This document shows, one piece after another, positions 48,804 to 57,904 of a stretch of DNA of 64,000 nucleotides (position 1 is its first letter; every line of letters starts with the position of its first letter). The position numbers and the translations under genes were made by a program. The notes below the pieces were generated by a model. The model was not told the origin of the DNA and made no database searches. It was given only the letters and a program-made list of their open reading frames with translations. Source of the stretch: Nocardia vermiculata NBRC 100427 (GTDB lineage: Bacteria > Actinomycetota > Actinomycetes > Mycobacteriales > Mycobacteriaceae); contig NZ_BDCA01000007.1 in the NCBI RefSeq assembly GCF_001613265.1, positions 1-64,000 of the forward strand, given 5' to 3'.

Positions 48804-51800
48804 ATGGCCGAGCTGCACGTTCCCGTCCATCCCGTCCGCTTCGTCACCTCGGCGGCACTGTTCGACGGGCACGACGCGGCCATCAACATCATGCGCCGGA
48901 TCCTGCAGTCCCAGGGCGCCGAAGTGATACACCTCGGACATAACCGCGCGGTGCACGAGGTCGTCGACGCAGTACTCACCGAGGACGCGCAGGGGGTCGC
49001 GGTCAGCTCCTATCAGGGCGGCCATGTCGAGTACTTCGAATATCTCGCCTCCGCGCTGCGCGAGGCCGGAGCCGGGCACGTGCACATCTTCGGCGGCGGC
49101 GGGGGTGTCATCGTGGCCGAGGAGATCGAGCGGCTCGCGGCAGCGGGGGTGCGTATCTTCTCGCCGGAGGACGGGCAGCGACTGGGACTTCCGGGCATGA
49201 TCAACGAACTGGTCCGGGACTGCGATGTGGATCTGTCGACGGAGCCCACGCCGGTCGCCGCGACACTGGGCGGGGAACGCTTCGCGCTGGCCCGCACCCT
49301 CACCTGCCTGCAAGCCGACGCGCTTCCCGCCGCCGACCTGGCCGAACTGCGCAGTGCTGCTGCCGGACGCACGGTTCCTGTGCTCGGCATCACCGGCACC
49401 GGCGGGTCCGGGAAGTCCTCGCTCACAGACGAACTCGTGCGCCGGATGCGGACCGATCAGCAGGACAAGCTGCGGGTGGCGGTCCTCGCGGTCGATCCGA
49501 CCCGCAGGCGCGGTGGCGGGGCACTGCTGGGTGACCGGATCCGGATGAATTCGCTGGACAGCCCGCAGATCTATTTCCGGTCGCTGGCCACCCGAGGCGC
49601 CCACGAACTGCCGACCAATATCGACGAGATGATTCTGGCCTGCAAGGCCGCCGGCTACGACCTGGTGATCCTGGAGACCCCGGGAATCGGGCAGGGCGAC
49701 GCCGCGATCATCGACCACGTCGACGTCGCGATGTATGTGATGACCCCCGAATTCGGCGCGGCCTCCCAGCTCGAGAAGATCGATATGCTCGATTTCGCCG
49801 ACGTGGTGGCGATCAACAAGTTCGAGCGGCGCGGCGCGGAGGATGCGCTGCGCGATGTCTCCCGCCAGCTGGTCCGCAACCGGGAGGCCTTCGGCTCCGG
49901 GCCGCAAGATATGCCGGTGTTCGGCACCAGCGCGGCGACCTTCAACGACGACGGCGTGACGGCGCTCTACCAGCATCTGGCCGGCCTGCTCGGCGAGCGG
50001 GGACTGCCGCTGCAGGCGGGGGTGCTGCCGACGGTGGACACCCGCGCTTCCACGCGGTTCGCGCAGATCATTCCGCCGGGCCGGGTGCGCTACCTTGCCG
50101 AGATCGCCGACGCCGTGCGCGACTACCACGCGGAGACCGAGCGTCAGGTCGCCGCGGCGCAACGGGTGCAACGGTTCGAGCAGGTCCTCGCCGAATTGCC
50201 CGGCGCCGACAGCGAGGGCGAGACCGGGCCGTCCGGCACCGACTCCCCTGCCACACGGGTGGAGGCGGCCCGGGCGGAGCTGCGCGCACTCCTCGCGGGA
50301 GCGAGTGCGAAGCTGTCCGCGGAATCTGCTGCCCTGCTGCGGGAGTGGCCGCAGGTGGCCGAGTCCTACCGGGGCGAGGAACAGGTCGTGCGGGTCCGGG
50401 ATCGCGAGATCCACACCCCGCTGCGGCGAACCACCCTGTCGGACAATTCGATTCCCCGGGTCGCCCTCCCGCGTTTCACCGATCACGGTGAACTGCTGCG
50501 TTTCCTGCGGTCGGAGAATCTGCCCGGGAAATTCCCCTTCACCGGTGGGGTTTTCGCCTTCAAACGCGACAACGAGGACCCGGCCCGGATGTTCGCCGGA
50601 GAAGGCGACGCGTTCCGGACCAACCGCCGATTCAAGGTGTTGTCCGAGCACGCCGAGGCCAAACGGCTCTCCACTGCCTTCGATTCGGTAACCCTCTACG
50701 GACACGATCCGGCCCCACGACCCGATATCTATGGGAAAGTCGGCACCTCAGGGGTTTCCATCGCCACCGTCGACGATATGAAGGCTCTCTACGACGGCTT
50801 CGACCTCAGCGCGCCCACCACCTCGGTGTCGATGACGATCAACGGGCCGGCACCGACGATTCTCGCCTTCTTCCTCAACACCGCCATCGACCAGGCAGTC
50901 GACGGGTTCGGGGAAAAGAACGGTCGCGAGCCCGATGCCGGGGAACTCACCGAGATCCGCTCCCGCACGCTCGCCACCGTGCGCGGCACCGTGCAGGCCG
51001 ACATCCTCAAGGAGGATCAGGGCCAGAACACCTGCATCTTCTCCACCGAGTTCAGCCTGCGCATGATGGCCGACATCCAGGAATGGTTCGTACGCAACGA
51101 GGTTCGGAACTTCTACTCGGTGTCGATCTCGGGCTATCACATCGCCGAGGCGGGGGCGAATCCGATCAGTCAGCTCGCGTTCACCCTCGCCAACGGCTTC
51201 ACCTATGTGGAGGCGTACCTGGCCCGCGGGATGGATATCGACGACTTCGCACCCAATCTGTCGTACTTCTTCTCCAACGGCATGGATCCGGAGTACTCGG
51301 TCATCGGCCGGGTGGCACGCCGGATCTGGGCGATCACCCTGCGCGACAAGTACGGCGCAGGCGACCGGTCGCAGAAGCTCAAGTACCACATCCAGACCTC
51401 GGGCCGCTCGCTGCACGCCCAGGAGATGAACTTCAACGACATCCGGACCACGCTGCAAGCGCTGATCGCCATCTACGACAACTGCAACAGTCTGCACACC
51501 AACGCCTACGACGAGGCGGTGACCACCCCGACCGAGGAGTCGGTACGACGCGCCCTGGCCATCCAGTTGATCATCAACAAGGAATGGGGCCTGGCGATGA
51601 ACGAGAACCCGCTGCAGGGCAGTTTCATCATCGACGAACTCACCGATCTGGTGGAGGAGGCCGTGCTGTCGGAGTTCGAGCGGATCAGCGAGCGCGGCGG
51701 TGTGCTGGGCGCGATGGAGACCGGATACCAGCGCGGACGCATCCAGGATGAATCGATGCGCTACGAACATCGCAAACACGACGGTTCGCTGCCGATCATC

Positions 51801-52079
51801 GGAGTGAACACCTTCCGGAACCCGCACGGTGAGGCCCACCAGGTACTGGAATTGGCGCGCGGTACCGAAACCGAGAAGCGGTCCCAGCTACAGCGCACCG
51901 AGGAATTCGCCGCGACCCACCGCGAGCAGGCCCGGGACGCGCTGGCCCGGCTCGAGGTCGCCGCCCGCGGTGACGACAACGTCTTCGACGTGCTGATGGA
52001 CGCCGCCAGGGTATGCACATTGCAGCAGATCACCGACTGCTTCTTCGCCGTCGGCGGACAGTACCGCCGCAATGTGTGA
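48804..52079 (+). CDS. icmF: Fused isobutyryl-CoA mutase IcmF (adenosylcobalamin-dependent)
   Basis: Interconverts isobutyryl-CoA and n-butyryl-CoA. The 1091-residue protein, started at an ATG after GGAGGATGAC, has the IcmF layout: B12-binding domain (about 1-140, DGHDAA at 21-26 with the Co-ligand His23), a MeaI-type G-protein chaperone with Walker A GTGGSGKSS, a helical linker, and the mutase barrel with RMFAGEGDAFRTNRRFK, QDQGQNTCIFS-like EDQGQNTCIFSTEF, and YHIQTSGRSLHAQEMNFNDIRTTLQA. Related fused mutases use pivalyl-CoA or isovaleryl-CoA; the valine operon opposite favours isobutyryl-CoA. It needs cofactor from an adenosyltransferase such as the one at 1610-2218. Confidence 0.95.
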   Translation: MAELHVPVHPVRFVTSAALFDGHDAAINIMRRILQSQGAEVIHLGHNRAVHEVVDAVLTEDAQGVAVSSYQGGHVEYFEYLASALREAGAGHVHIFGGGGGVIVAEEIERLAAAGVRIFSPEDGQRLGLPGMINELVRDCDVDLSTEPTPVAATLGGERFALARTLTCLQADALPAADLAELRSAAAGRTVPVLGITGTGGSGKSSLTDELVRRMRTDQQDKLRVAVLAVDPTRRRGGGALLGDRIRMNSLDSPQIYFRSLATRGAHELPTNIDEMILACKAAGYDLVILETPGIGQGDAAIIDHVDVAMYVMTPEFGAASQLEKIDMLDFADVVAINKFERRGAEDALRDVSRQLVRNREAFGSGPQDMPVFGTSAATFNDDGVTALYQHLAGLLGERGLPLQAGVLPTVDTRASTRFAQIIPPGRVRYLAEIADAVRDYHAETERQVAAAQRVQRFEQVLAELPGADSEGETGPSGTDSPATRVEAARAELRALLAGASAKLSAESAALLREWPQVAESYRGEEQVVRVRDREIHTPLRRTTLSDNSIPRVALPRFTDHGELLRFLRSENLPGKFPFTGGVFAFKRDNEDPARMFAGEGDAFRTNRRFKVLSEHAEAKRLSTAFDSVTLYGHDPAPRPDIYGKVGTSGVSIATVDDMKALYDGFDLSAPTTSVSMTINGPAPTILAFFLNTAIDQAVDGFGEKNGREPDAGELTEIRSRTLATVRGTVQADILKEDQGQNTCIFSTEFSLRMMADIQEWFVRNEVRNFYSVSISGYHIAEAGANPISQLAFTLANGFTYVEAYLARGMDIDDFAPNLSYFFSNGMDPEYSVIGRVARRIWAITLRDKYGAGDRSQKLKYHIQTSGRSLHAQEMNFNDIRTTLQALIAIYDNCNSLHTNAYDEAVTTPTEESVRRALAIQLIINKEWGLAMNENPLQGSFIIDELTDLVEEAVLSEFERISERGGVLGAMETGYQRGRIQDESMRYEHRKHDGSLPIIGVNTFRNPHGEAHQVLELARGTETEKRSQLQRTEEFAATHREQARDALARLEVAARGDDNVFDVLMDAARVCTLQQITDCFFAVGGQYRRNV

Positions 52080-52149
52080 TCGCCGTCGCCGATGTGGCCC
52101 GCACGGATCCTTTCCCATGTGACAATGCCCTGGTCGGAATAGTCGTACG

Positions 52150-52330
52150 TACGCGACGGAAGGCGATCTTAACTCTTCTCCACGGATAAATCCGGGAGAT
52201 TTCCAGCTCGGACCGCACCACCAACCGCCCCGGAGGGAGGCCGGCAATGTCTTACGTCGTCAACACTGACACGGTCGAGTTCTACCGTGGCCGCCCTGAT
52301 CACGTGAGCAGCGTTACGATCTCGGTCATC
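52150..52330 (-). ncRNA. Predicted omega (guide) RNA at the tnpB 3' end
   Basis: In IS605 elements the right end and the 3' part of tnpB are transcribed as a guide RNA for TnpB, with the guide taken from flanking DNA. Here the sense strand ends tnpB with the CGGAT/ATCCG hairpin and continues past GAGTTAAG into flanking sequence. The limits are guessed; the existence is inferred from family knowledge. Confidence 0.3.
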
Positions 52331-53365
52331 GGTGTGACCACACATCGCACACTCGAAGACACGCACACCCAACGCGAGCCGCTGCTTGGCTCTCGCACCA
52401 CAGCTCGCACAGGTCATCGTCGTATAAGCGGGCGGAACCAACACCACCTTCCGCCCCGCCCGCGTAGCACGCTCGATCAACTCTCGTTTCGCAGCACCGA
52501 TCGCAGCATCAGCCGCTTTCCGGGCCATCGTGGATTTGGCGAGGAATTTCGGTTTGAAATCCTCCACGGCGATCGTCTGATGGTCGGCAACCACACGCTT
52601 CGCCCACACGCGAGCCGCGTGCGTGTTCTGCCGGGCCGATCTCTTGAAGATCTTCGCGGCCCGGCGACGAGCCCGCAGGTAGCCGGCACTCGGAGCTTGC
52701 CCACGCGCACGGCGACGGCGAGCCATCTTCCGTTGCGCTCGAGCGAGTTCGGCGGCACAACGGCGCCGATACCCTCCGTATGGGAGGTCGTAGGCGTGGT
52801 CGGTGGTGGTCGCGGTGGTGGACACACCCCAGTCGATACCGATAGCCCCCACTCCTGCGGGGACGGTGGTGTCTATCTCGCGACGCACAACGAACGACGC
52901 ATACCAGTGGCCGAGGGAATCCCGATACACGCGCACCGAGGTCGGTGCGGACGGCAACTCTCGCGACCACACCACAGGGATCGATATTTTGCCGGGCAAT
53001 CGGAGCTTTCGATCTTTGATCGAGAAGCCGCGCGTCGTGTAATCCAGGGACGGCAAAGAAACCTTGCGGGACTTCCGGACCGGCTTGCCGCGACCTTTCA
53101 CCTTGAAAGAATGGTCAAGTGCCTGCGCGTAGCACCGCAAGGTCTGCTGCTGCGCGACCTGAGAACCTTCCCGCAACCACGCGGTCCGGCCGCGCGCTTC
53201 GGTGAGCATTTTCGACAACTTCGAAAATGTCGGTCTGTGTCCCGAACGCTGCTGATAGACGGCTTCGTTCCACAAGAATCTGCACCGATGCCATTCGGAT
53301 TCGAGTGCGCCTACCGCTCGCGCGCCGGGGCGCAAGCGGTAGGAGTAACGCACAATCTCGAACAT
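52169..53365 (-). CDS. tnpB: TnpB RNA-guided nuclease (IS605 OrfB)
   Basis: 398 residues from the ATG at 53365, within the usual range. RuvC residues are present: Asp178 (GIDWG), Glu268 (VEDFKPK) and the DRDRN motif at 347-351. The zinc ribbon CASC/CAMC uses Cys319, 322, 339 and 342. The N-terminal WED/REC-like part starts SYRLRPGARAVGALESEWHRCRFLWNEAV. All key residues are intact, so it may still be an active guided nuclease, whether or not the element moves. Confidence 0.94.
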   Translation of the reverse strand: MFEIVRYSYRLRPGARAVGALESEWHRCRFLWNEAVYQQRSGHRPTFSKLSKMLTEARGRTAWLREGSQVAQQQTLRCYAQALDHSFKVKGRGKPVRKSRKVSLPSLDYTTRGFSIKDRKLRLPGKISIPVVWSRELPSAPTSVRVYRDSLGHWYASFVVRREIDTTVPAGVGAIGIDWGVSTTATTTDHAYDLPYGGYRRRCAAELARAQRKMARRRRARGQAPSAGYLRARRRAAKIFKRSARQNTHAARVWAKRVVADHQTIAVEDFKPKFLAKSTMARKAADAAIGAAKRELIERATRAGRKVVLVPPAYTTMTCASCGARAKQRLALGVRVFECAMCGHTDDRDRNAAHVIRAATVELDRVSVDDVRHCRPPSGAVGGAVRAGNLPDLSVEKS

Positions 53366-53403
53366 GCGTTCGACTATACAGCGCTGAGCGACATGCCGTT
53401 CAG

Positions 53404-53611
53404 ATGGGCGAGATCCGCTCGAACGACTACGTCGTCTACCGCTGCACCGATCACGTGGTGCCCGGAATGCCGTCGTCGAGTCATTCGGCGGACGCATCGA
53501 GCAGCGGCTCGAACAAACTTGTGGACCAACTCGTACGTCGTCGTCACCGCCGTCGGCGGCCCAACCCCGGAGGCAATGAAACGCTATGTCGAGAACCAGA
53601 AAAACGCATAG
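53404..53611 (+). pseudogene. Decayed IS200/IS605 TnpA transposase
   Basis: Fragments of a Y1 (HUH) transposase appear in three frames: YVVYRCTDHVV, then WCPECRRRVI, then GGRIEQRLEQ, and finally an intact C-terminus LWTNSYVVVTAVGGPTPEAMKRYVENQ. About 70 codons remain of roughly 140; the middle part with the HUH and catalytic Tyr is missing. Confidence 0.85.
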
Positions 53612-53662
53612 CTCCGCCCCCTCCCCACACCTGAAGGCAGGGGTTTCCACGGAGCTCTTTCG

Positions 53663-54748
53663 ATGAACCTTGCCGGTATCAGCGTCGTGGACGCGCATAT
53701 TCACCAGTGGGACCCGCTCACCACACCGCGGGATTTCAGCACCCTGGCGAAGATGTTCCGGTTCGTGCCGTTGCCGGTCGACAAGGCGTCCCGGCTGGCG
53801 CCCAAGCGGGATCGTGATTTCGTCGGGGTGCCCGACGCCTACCTGCACCCGTATCTGCCCGCCGACTACCGCGCGGATGCCGAGGCGGTGCCCGTCGAGG
53901 CGATCGTGCACATCGAGGTCGAATGGGCGGGCCGCGCCCCGGACGCGAAGGCCGACGAGACGCGCTGGGTGGCCAGCCTGCCGTTCGGCGTCGATACTCC
54001 CGCGCTGGGTGCCATTGTCGGCGGCGGCGATCCGGCGGCACCCGGATTCGCCGCACTCGTCGATGCGCACCAGTCGGCATCACCGCTGTTCCGCGGTATC
54101 AGGACCATGGTCGCCCATCACCCGGATTCGGGTGTGCGGTCGTTCTGCAAGGGCGAGGGAGCGCTGTCGGAACGCTCCTTCCTGGACGGTTTCGCCGTGC
54201 TCGCCGAGCGTGGACTGTCGTTCGAGGCGTGGGTGTATTCCCATCAGATTCCGGAGGTCACCGCCCTCGCGAGCCGCTATCCCGAGGTGACCATCGTGCT
54301 GAACCATCTCGGCACCCCGGCCGGTATCTTCGGGCCGATCGGTAAGGACACCGGCACTCATCCCGGCCGGCGACGGGAGCTGTTCGTGCGGTGGCGCGAC
54401 GATATCGCCACGCTCGCAACCCATCCCAATGTCGTGGCGAAGGTGAGCGGACTGGGCATGCCGATTCTCGGTCATCCGGTGCCGATGCGTGGCAGCACCA
54501 CCACGGTGGCCGAACTGCTCGACCGGACCGCGCCGCTGCTGCACCACGCCTTCGACGTCTTCGGTGCCCAGCGCCTGATCTGGGGCTCGAATTATCCGGT
54601 GGACAAACCGATTACGACGGTGGCGAACAGTGCCCAAGCGGTGGTCGACGTCCTGGCCGACCGTGGTGGCAGCGCGGAAGAACTCGAACAGGTCTTCCGG
54701 ACCAATGCTCAACGGGTATACGGCATCGACGCCGACCTACTCGCCTAG
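53663..54748 (+). CDS. Amidohydrolase-2 family metal-dependent hydrolase
   Basis: TIM-barrel hydrolase of the amidohydrolase-2 group, substrate unknown. The 361-residue protein has the metal motif VVDAHIHQWDP, FRGIRTMVAHHPDSG, VLNHLGTP and RLIWGSNYPVDKP with the conserved Asn/Asp late site. The ATG is only about 13 bases from the IS end, and the GGAG site lies at that edge, so its native promoter may have been displaced. Confidence 0.9.
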   Translation: MNLAGISVVDAHIHQWDPLTTPRDFSTLAKMFRFVPLPVDKASRLAPKRDRDFVGVPDAYLHPYLPADYRADAEAVPVEAIVHIEVEWAGRAPDAKADETRWVASLPFGVDTPALGAIVGGGDPAAPGFAALVDAHQSASPLFRGIRTMVAHHPDSGVRSFCKGEGALSERSFLDGFAVLAERGLSFEAWVYSHQIPEVTALASRYPEVTIVLNHLGTPAGIFGPIGKDTGTHPGRRRELFVRWRDDIATLATHPNVVAKVSGLGMPILGHPVPMRGSTTTVAELLDRTAPLLHHAFDVFGAQRLIWGSNYPVDKPITTVANSAQAVVDVLADRGGSAEELEQVFRTNAQRVYGIDADLLA

Positions 54749-54770
54749 CACACCACGCTCGCTGCACCGG

Positions 54771-55169
54771 TTATCGCGACCGCCGCATCGCGACGTATTC
54801 GAGTTCGGCGAAGACTGCCACGGTGACGGCGCCGATCAGCATGAAGGCAACACCCCAGCCGGTCAGCGCGATGATTCCGGTCACGGTCAGGACGGTCATT
54901 CCCACCGCCGACGCCAGATTGACGACGATGACACCGGCGACCATCCTTGCCTGAATCTCCGGATAACCGGCGATCAGCAGCAAGGCGAGGGCGCCGCCCA
55001 GCATCGCCGCCCCGAACGGTATCGACCATGCCGTGGGCAGCCCGAGCGGCTCTCGTAGCGGGTAGGCCAGGGCCAGCATCACGAGGCCGAAAACACCGGT
55101 GCTCCAGCCATCGATTCGCAGGATGGTGCGCACGTCCACGCGTGCCGTGGGCACGGTAAGAGTTGTCAT
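54771..55169 (-). CDS. Four-helix membrane protein, unknown function
   Basis: The 132-residue protein starts at an ATG after AAGGAG and has four hydrophobic segments (about 22-40, 46-68, 73-95 and 99-121). No family was recognised with certainty. It is divergent from an XRE regulator, with a perfect palindrome between, so it is probably that regulator's target. Confidence 0.75.
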   Translation of the reverse strand: MTTLTVPTARVDVRTILRIDGWSTGVFGLVMLALAYPLREPLGLPTAWSIPFGAAMLGGALALLLIAGYPEIQARMVAGVIVVNLASAVGMTVLTVTGIIALTGWGVAFMLIGAVTVAVFAELEYVAMRRSR

Positions 55170-55239
55170 GAATTGCTCCTTGTCAGCACTGAACCGGACG
55201 GCTCCCCACGACGATGCCGGGCACCTGTGCTGATTCTCA

Positions 55240-55256
55240 ATAACCTCCGAGGTTAT
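55240..55256. promoter_or_regulatory. Operator-like palindrome for the XRE regulator
   Basis: ATAACCTC-C-GAGGTTAT, a perfect 17-base palindrome, lies 71 bases from the membrane-protein start and 36 bases before the regulator's GTG. Confidence 0.75.
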
Positions 55257-55291
55257 GGAACTGCTGCGCGAGGCGCCGTTATGCTGCCGCC

Positions 55292-56122
55292 GTGACCTCC
55301 TCGACGACCAGGCCGGCTGCCGGGCAGTTGCTGCGACAGTGGCGGCAGCGCCGGCGATTGAGTCAACTGGACCTGGCGTCGAGTGCGAACATTTCGGCCC
55401 GGCACATCTCCTATTTGGAGACCGGTCGTGCACAACCCAGCCGGGCCATGGTGCTTCGCCTGTGCGAAACACTGGAAGTGCCGCTGCGCGAACGTAATAC
55501 CCTTCTGCTCGCCGGCGGATTCGCCCCGGCCTACGGTGAGAGCACACTCGACGACAGCGAGATGAGTGCGGTCCGTTCGGCGCTGGAGGTCATGCTCACC
55601 ACGCACGAGCCGTATCCAGCCGTGGTCGTCGACCGGCTGTGGAACGTGGTGCTCGGCAACCGCGCCATGGACGTGCTGATGACGGGGATTCCCGAACAGC
55701 TGCTCCGGCCGCAGCCGAATGTGTTTCGGCTGGTGTTGCACCCCGACGGCTTGTCCGCCCAGCTGGCCAATGCGCGTCAGGTGCGAGAGTTGTTTCTGCA
55801 CCGGCTGATTCGCCAGGTCGACAGCACCGGCGACGAACGGCTGCGAGACCTGCACACCGAGGTGTGCGCCTATCCGGAGCCGGCAGCCGAGCCCACAGTC
55901 AATGCCGCGCCAGTGAGCCCGTTCGAGGTGCCGATCCGGATCCGCACCCCGGCGGGGGAACTGTCGATGTTCAGCACCATGGCCACCTTCGGTGCCCCGG
56001 CGGATGTGATGCTGTCCGAGCTGGCGATCGAATTGTTCTACCCGTTGGACGAATTCACCCGCACCACACTCGTTGCGGCAGCACACACCGCGCGCCCGGC
56101 CGAAGGAACTCCGGCCCACTGA
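55292..56122 (+). CDS. XRE-family regulator with MmyB-like ligand-binding domain
   Basis: 276 residues. The N-terminal HTH (about 9-66) reads LLRQWRQRRRLSQLDLASSANISARHISYLETGRAQPSR. The C-terminal part (EPYPAVVVDRLWNVVLGNRAM ... VLHPDGLSAQLANA) is the PAS-like MmyB domain that binds fatty-acid-like ligands in relatives. The GTG start lacks a clear ribosome site, so the mRNA may be leaderless. Confidence 0.92.
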   Translation: MTSSTTRPAAGQLLRQWRQRRRLSQLDLASSANISARHISYLETGRAQPSRAMVLRLCETLEVPLRERNTLLLAGGFAPAYGESTLDDSEMSAVRSALEVMLTTHEPYPAVVVDRLWNVVLGNRAMDVLMTGIPEQLLRPQPNVFRLVLHPDGLSAQLANARQVRELFLHRLIRQVDSTGDERLRDLHTEVCAYPEPAAEPTVNAAPVSPFEVPIRIRTPAGELSMFSTMATFGAPADVMLSELAIELFYPLDEFTRTTLVAAAHTARPAEGTPAH

Positions 56123-56181
56123 TCGGCACCGTCGTACGGGCGAGCTGCTCGAACGACACCGCCCCCGAGCGGTGACTGCGG

Positions 56182-56904
56182 TCAGGACGGCGCGATCTCG
56201 AGGTATTGCGCGGACAGCACGGTGGCGTGTGCACCGGTGTGGGTGATGATCCGTTGGGCGTCGACATCGACGGTGCCGGCCCGCCACGCGGCGAGCAGTT
56301 CCAGGAATCCGCCGATTCCCATCAGGGTGCTCATCCGCAGTGCGAGCGGGTCCACGCCGGGGCGCAGGTAGGGTTCCGCGGCCGCCATCAGCCAATCGGT
56401 CGCGTCGGTGAGCATGGTCGAGCGACGTACCTCGAGGATCGCGCTACCGGCGTGGTCGGCACACAGGATGCGAGCGGGCCCGGCGAGCTGCAATTCGACC
56501 GCGCGGGCGACCGCGGCGTGCAGTGTCTCGAGGGGCGGTCGGCCCACCCCGTCGGCCACCACCCCACTGAGCTCCGTGAAGACCTCGGTGCAGACGTCGT
56601 CCCAGACGGCGGCGAGCAGTTCGTCGCGGTCGGCGAAATGTTCGTAGAAATATCGATCGTTGAGCGCGGTCCGCCCGCAGACCCCCCGCATGGTGACCGC
56701 CGCCCAGCCGTGTTCGAGCCAGATCTCCAGTGCGGCCGCCAGCAATCGGGCCCGCCGCTCGGTGCGACGCTGTTCCGAGGTGCGTCCACCCCACCTGCGC
56801 GGCGGCCCGTCCCGGCCGGTGGCAGGGCGGGCGTCGGGCGCGATCCGGTCGCCACCGGCGGGGGCCGGAGGCCGAGACTTACGCGCGGACCGTTGCGCAC
56901 TCAT
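56182..56904 (-). CDS. TetR-family regulator of the SDR/BVMO cluster
   Basis: 240 residues with a long basic Pro-rich N-terminal extension (about 45 residues) before the HTH region RARLLAAALEIWLEHGWAAVTMRGVCGRTALNDRYFYEHFADRDELL. A second ATG at 56913 is possible; neither has a ribosome site. It is divergent from the SDR gene and an inverted repeat lies between. Confidence 0.9.
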   Translation of the reverse strand: MSAQRSARKSRPPAPAGGDRIAPDARPATGRDGPPRRWGGRTSEQRRTERRARLLAAALEIWLEHGWAAVTMRGVCGRTALNDRYFYEHFADRDELLAAVWDDVCTEVFTELSGVVADGVGRPPLETLHAAVARAVELQLAGPARILCADHAGSAILEVRRSTMLTDATDWLMAAAEPYLRPGVDPLALRMSTLMGIGGFLELLAAWRAGTVDVDAQRIITHTGAHATVLSAQYLEIAPS

Positions 56905-56932
56905 GGTTGACATTCTGCCGTATCGCGCGCCT

Positions 56933-56975
56933 AATTGGTGGCAGGCGCGGCCAATGGTGGCGCTCGACACCAATT
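56933..56975. promoter_or_regulatory. Inverted repeat between TetR and SDR genes
   Basis: AATTGGTG (56933-56940) and CACCAATT (56968-56975) are exact inverted copies, centres 35 bases apart; the AT-rich arms stand out locally. They may be two operator half-sites or two separate sites. Confidence 0.5.
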
Positions 56976-57044
56976 GGCCATGCTCGACAGACCGATCGGC
57001 CCTCCGCGGGCCCGGACCGGCCGGCGACGGCATCGGGAGTTCCC

Positions 57045-57881
57045 ATGCGACTCAATCCATTCGGTACCCCACGGCGCACCGAACGTGCGGACGCGGTGGT
57101 CACTGGGGCGGGCAGCGGTATCGGCCGCGCATTCGCCCGCGAGCTGGCCGACCGTGGCGGCCGGGTGGTCTGCGCCGACATCGAAGCGGATCGGGCACAC
57201 GACACCGCCACCGAGATTCTCGCCGCGGGCGGTACGGCACTGGGTGTCGACTGCGATGTCCGGGTCGCGGAGCAGGTGGTCACTCTCGCCGATACGGCGG
57301 AGGACTGGTTCGGTGGCGCCGCGGATATCGTGATCAACAACGCCGGTATCGGGCGTGGCGGCGAGCCGATCGGCCAGACGCCGCTCCGGCAATGGCACGA
57401 AGTACTCGACGTCAATCTCTGGGGCGTGATCCACGGTTGCCATGTCTTCGCGCCGCGGCTGCGCACGGCCGGTCGGGGAGCCATCGTCAATACCGCCTCG
57501 GCCGCCGCATTCGGTACCGCACCGCGGATGGGGGCCTACAACGTGAGCAAGGCCGGGGTGCTGGCCTTGTCGGAGACCCTGGCCGCCGAACTCGCCGGCA
57601 CCGGCGTCACCGTCACCGCCCTCTGCCCGACCGCGGTCCGCACCGGCATCCTCGACGACGCCGCGGTCGAGGATCCGGGGGCCGCCCGGCTCGGTGCAGC
57701 GATGCTGCGCTGGACCGGCCGCTCCCCCGAATCCATCGCTCGCACCACGCTCGACGCCGTCGACCACGGCCGGCTCTACGTCGTCCCACAGGTCGAGGCG
57801 AAGTTCATCTGGCAGTCCAAACGACTGCTCCCCACCCCGTACACACAGGTCACCGGACTCCTGGAGCGAGTGCTCCGATAA
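57045..57881 (+). CDS. Short-chain dehydrogenase/reductase
   Basis: Classical SDR of 278 residues: cofactor loop GAGSGIG (21-27), NNAG (98-101), catalytic Ser152, Tyr165 and Lys169 (YNVSK). Asp45 in CADIE points to NAD(H) preference. GGGAG precedes the ATG. It heads a plus-strand series with a diiron protein and a Baeyer-Villiger monooxygenase, suggesting an alcohol-to-ketone-to-ester route. Confidence 0.94.
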   Translation: MRLNPFGTPRRTERADAVVTGAGSGIGRAFARELADRGGRVVCADIEADRAHDTATEILAAGGTALGVDCDVRVAEQVVTLADTAEDWFGGAADIVINNAGIGRGGEPIGQTPLRQWHEVLDVNLWGVIHGCHVFAPRLRTAGRGAIVNTASAAAFGTAPRMGAYNVSKAGVLALSETLAAELAGTGVTVTALCPTAVRTGILDDAAVEDPGAARLGAAMLRWTGRSPESIARTTLDAVDHGRLYVVPQVEAKFIWQSKRLLPTPYTQVTGLLERVLR

Positions 57882-57904
57882 CGGTGTCCCGAGGAGGTCG
57901 AACA

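Larger units (their letters stand above)
52165..53650. mobile_element. IS605-type insertion element with intact tnpB and decayed tnpA
   Basis: A divergent tnpA/tnpB pair lies between icmF and an amidohydrolase. One end, near 53630-53650, has the hairpin CCTG-AAGG-CAGG followed by GGTTTCCAC, typical of IS200/IS605 ends. The other, near 52165-52195, has the hairpin CGGAT-AA-ATCCG just past the tnpB 3' end. Boundaries are estimated; the family makes no target duplications. With TnpA broken, the copy cannot move by itself. Confidence 0.8.

Noticed and set aside
48531..50705. 724-codon open frame antisense to icmF
   Set aside because: Shadow of the mutase gene, and it would cover the mmsA/icmF promoter region.
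52247..53611. 454-codon plus-strand frame opposite tnpB
   Set aside because: Only its last ~30 codons are meaningful (the TnpA C-terminus); the rest is the reverse of tnpB.
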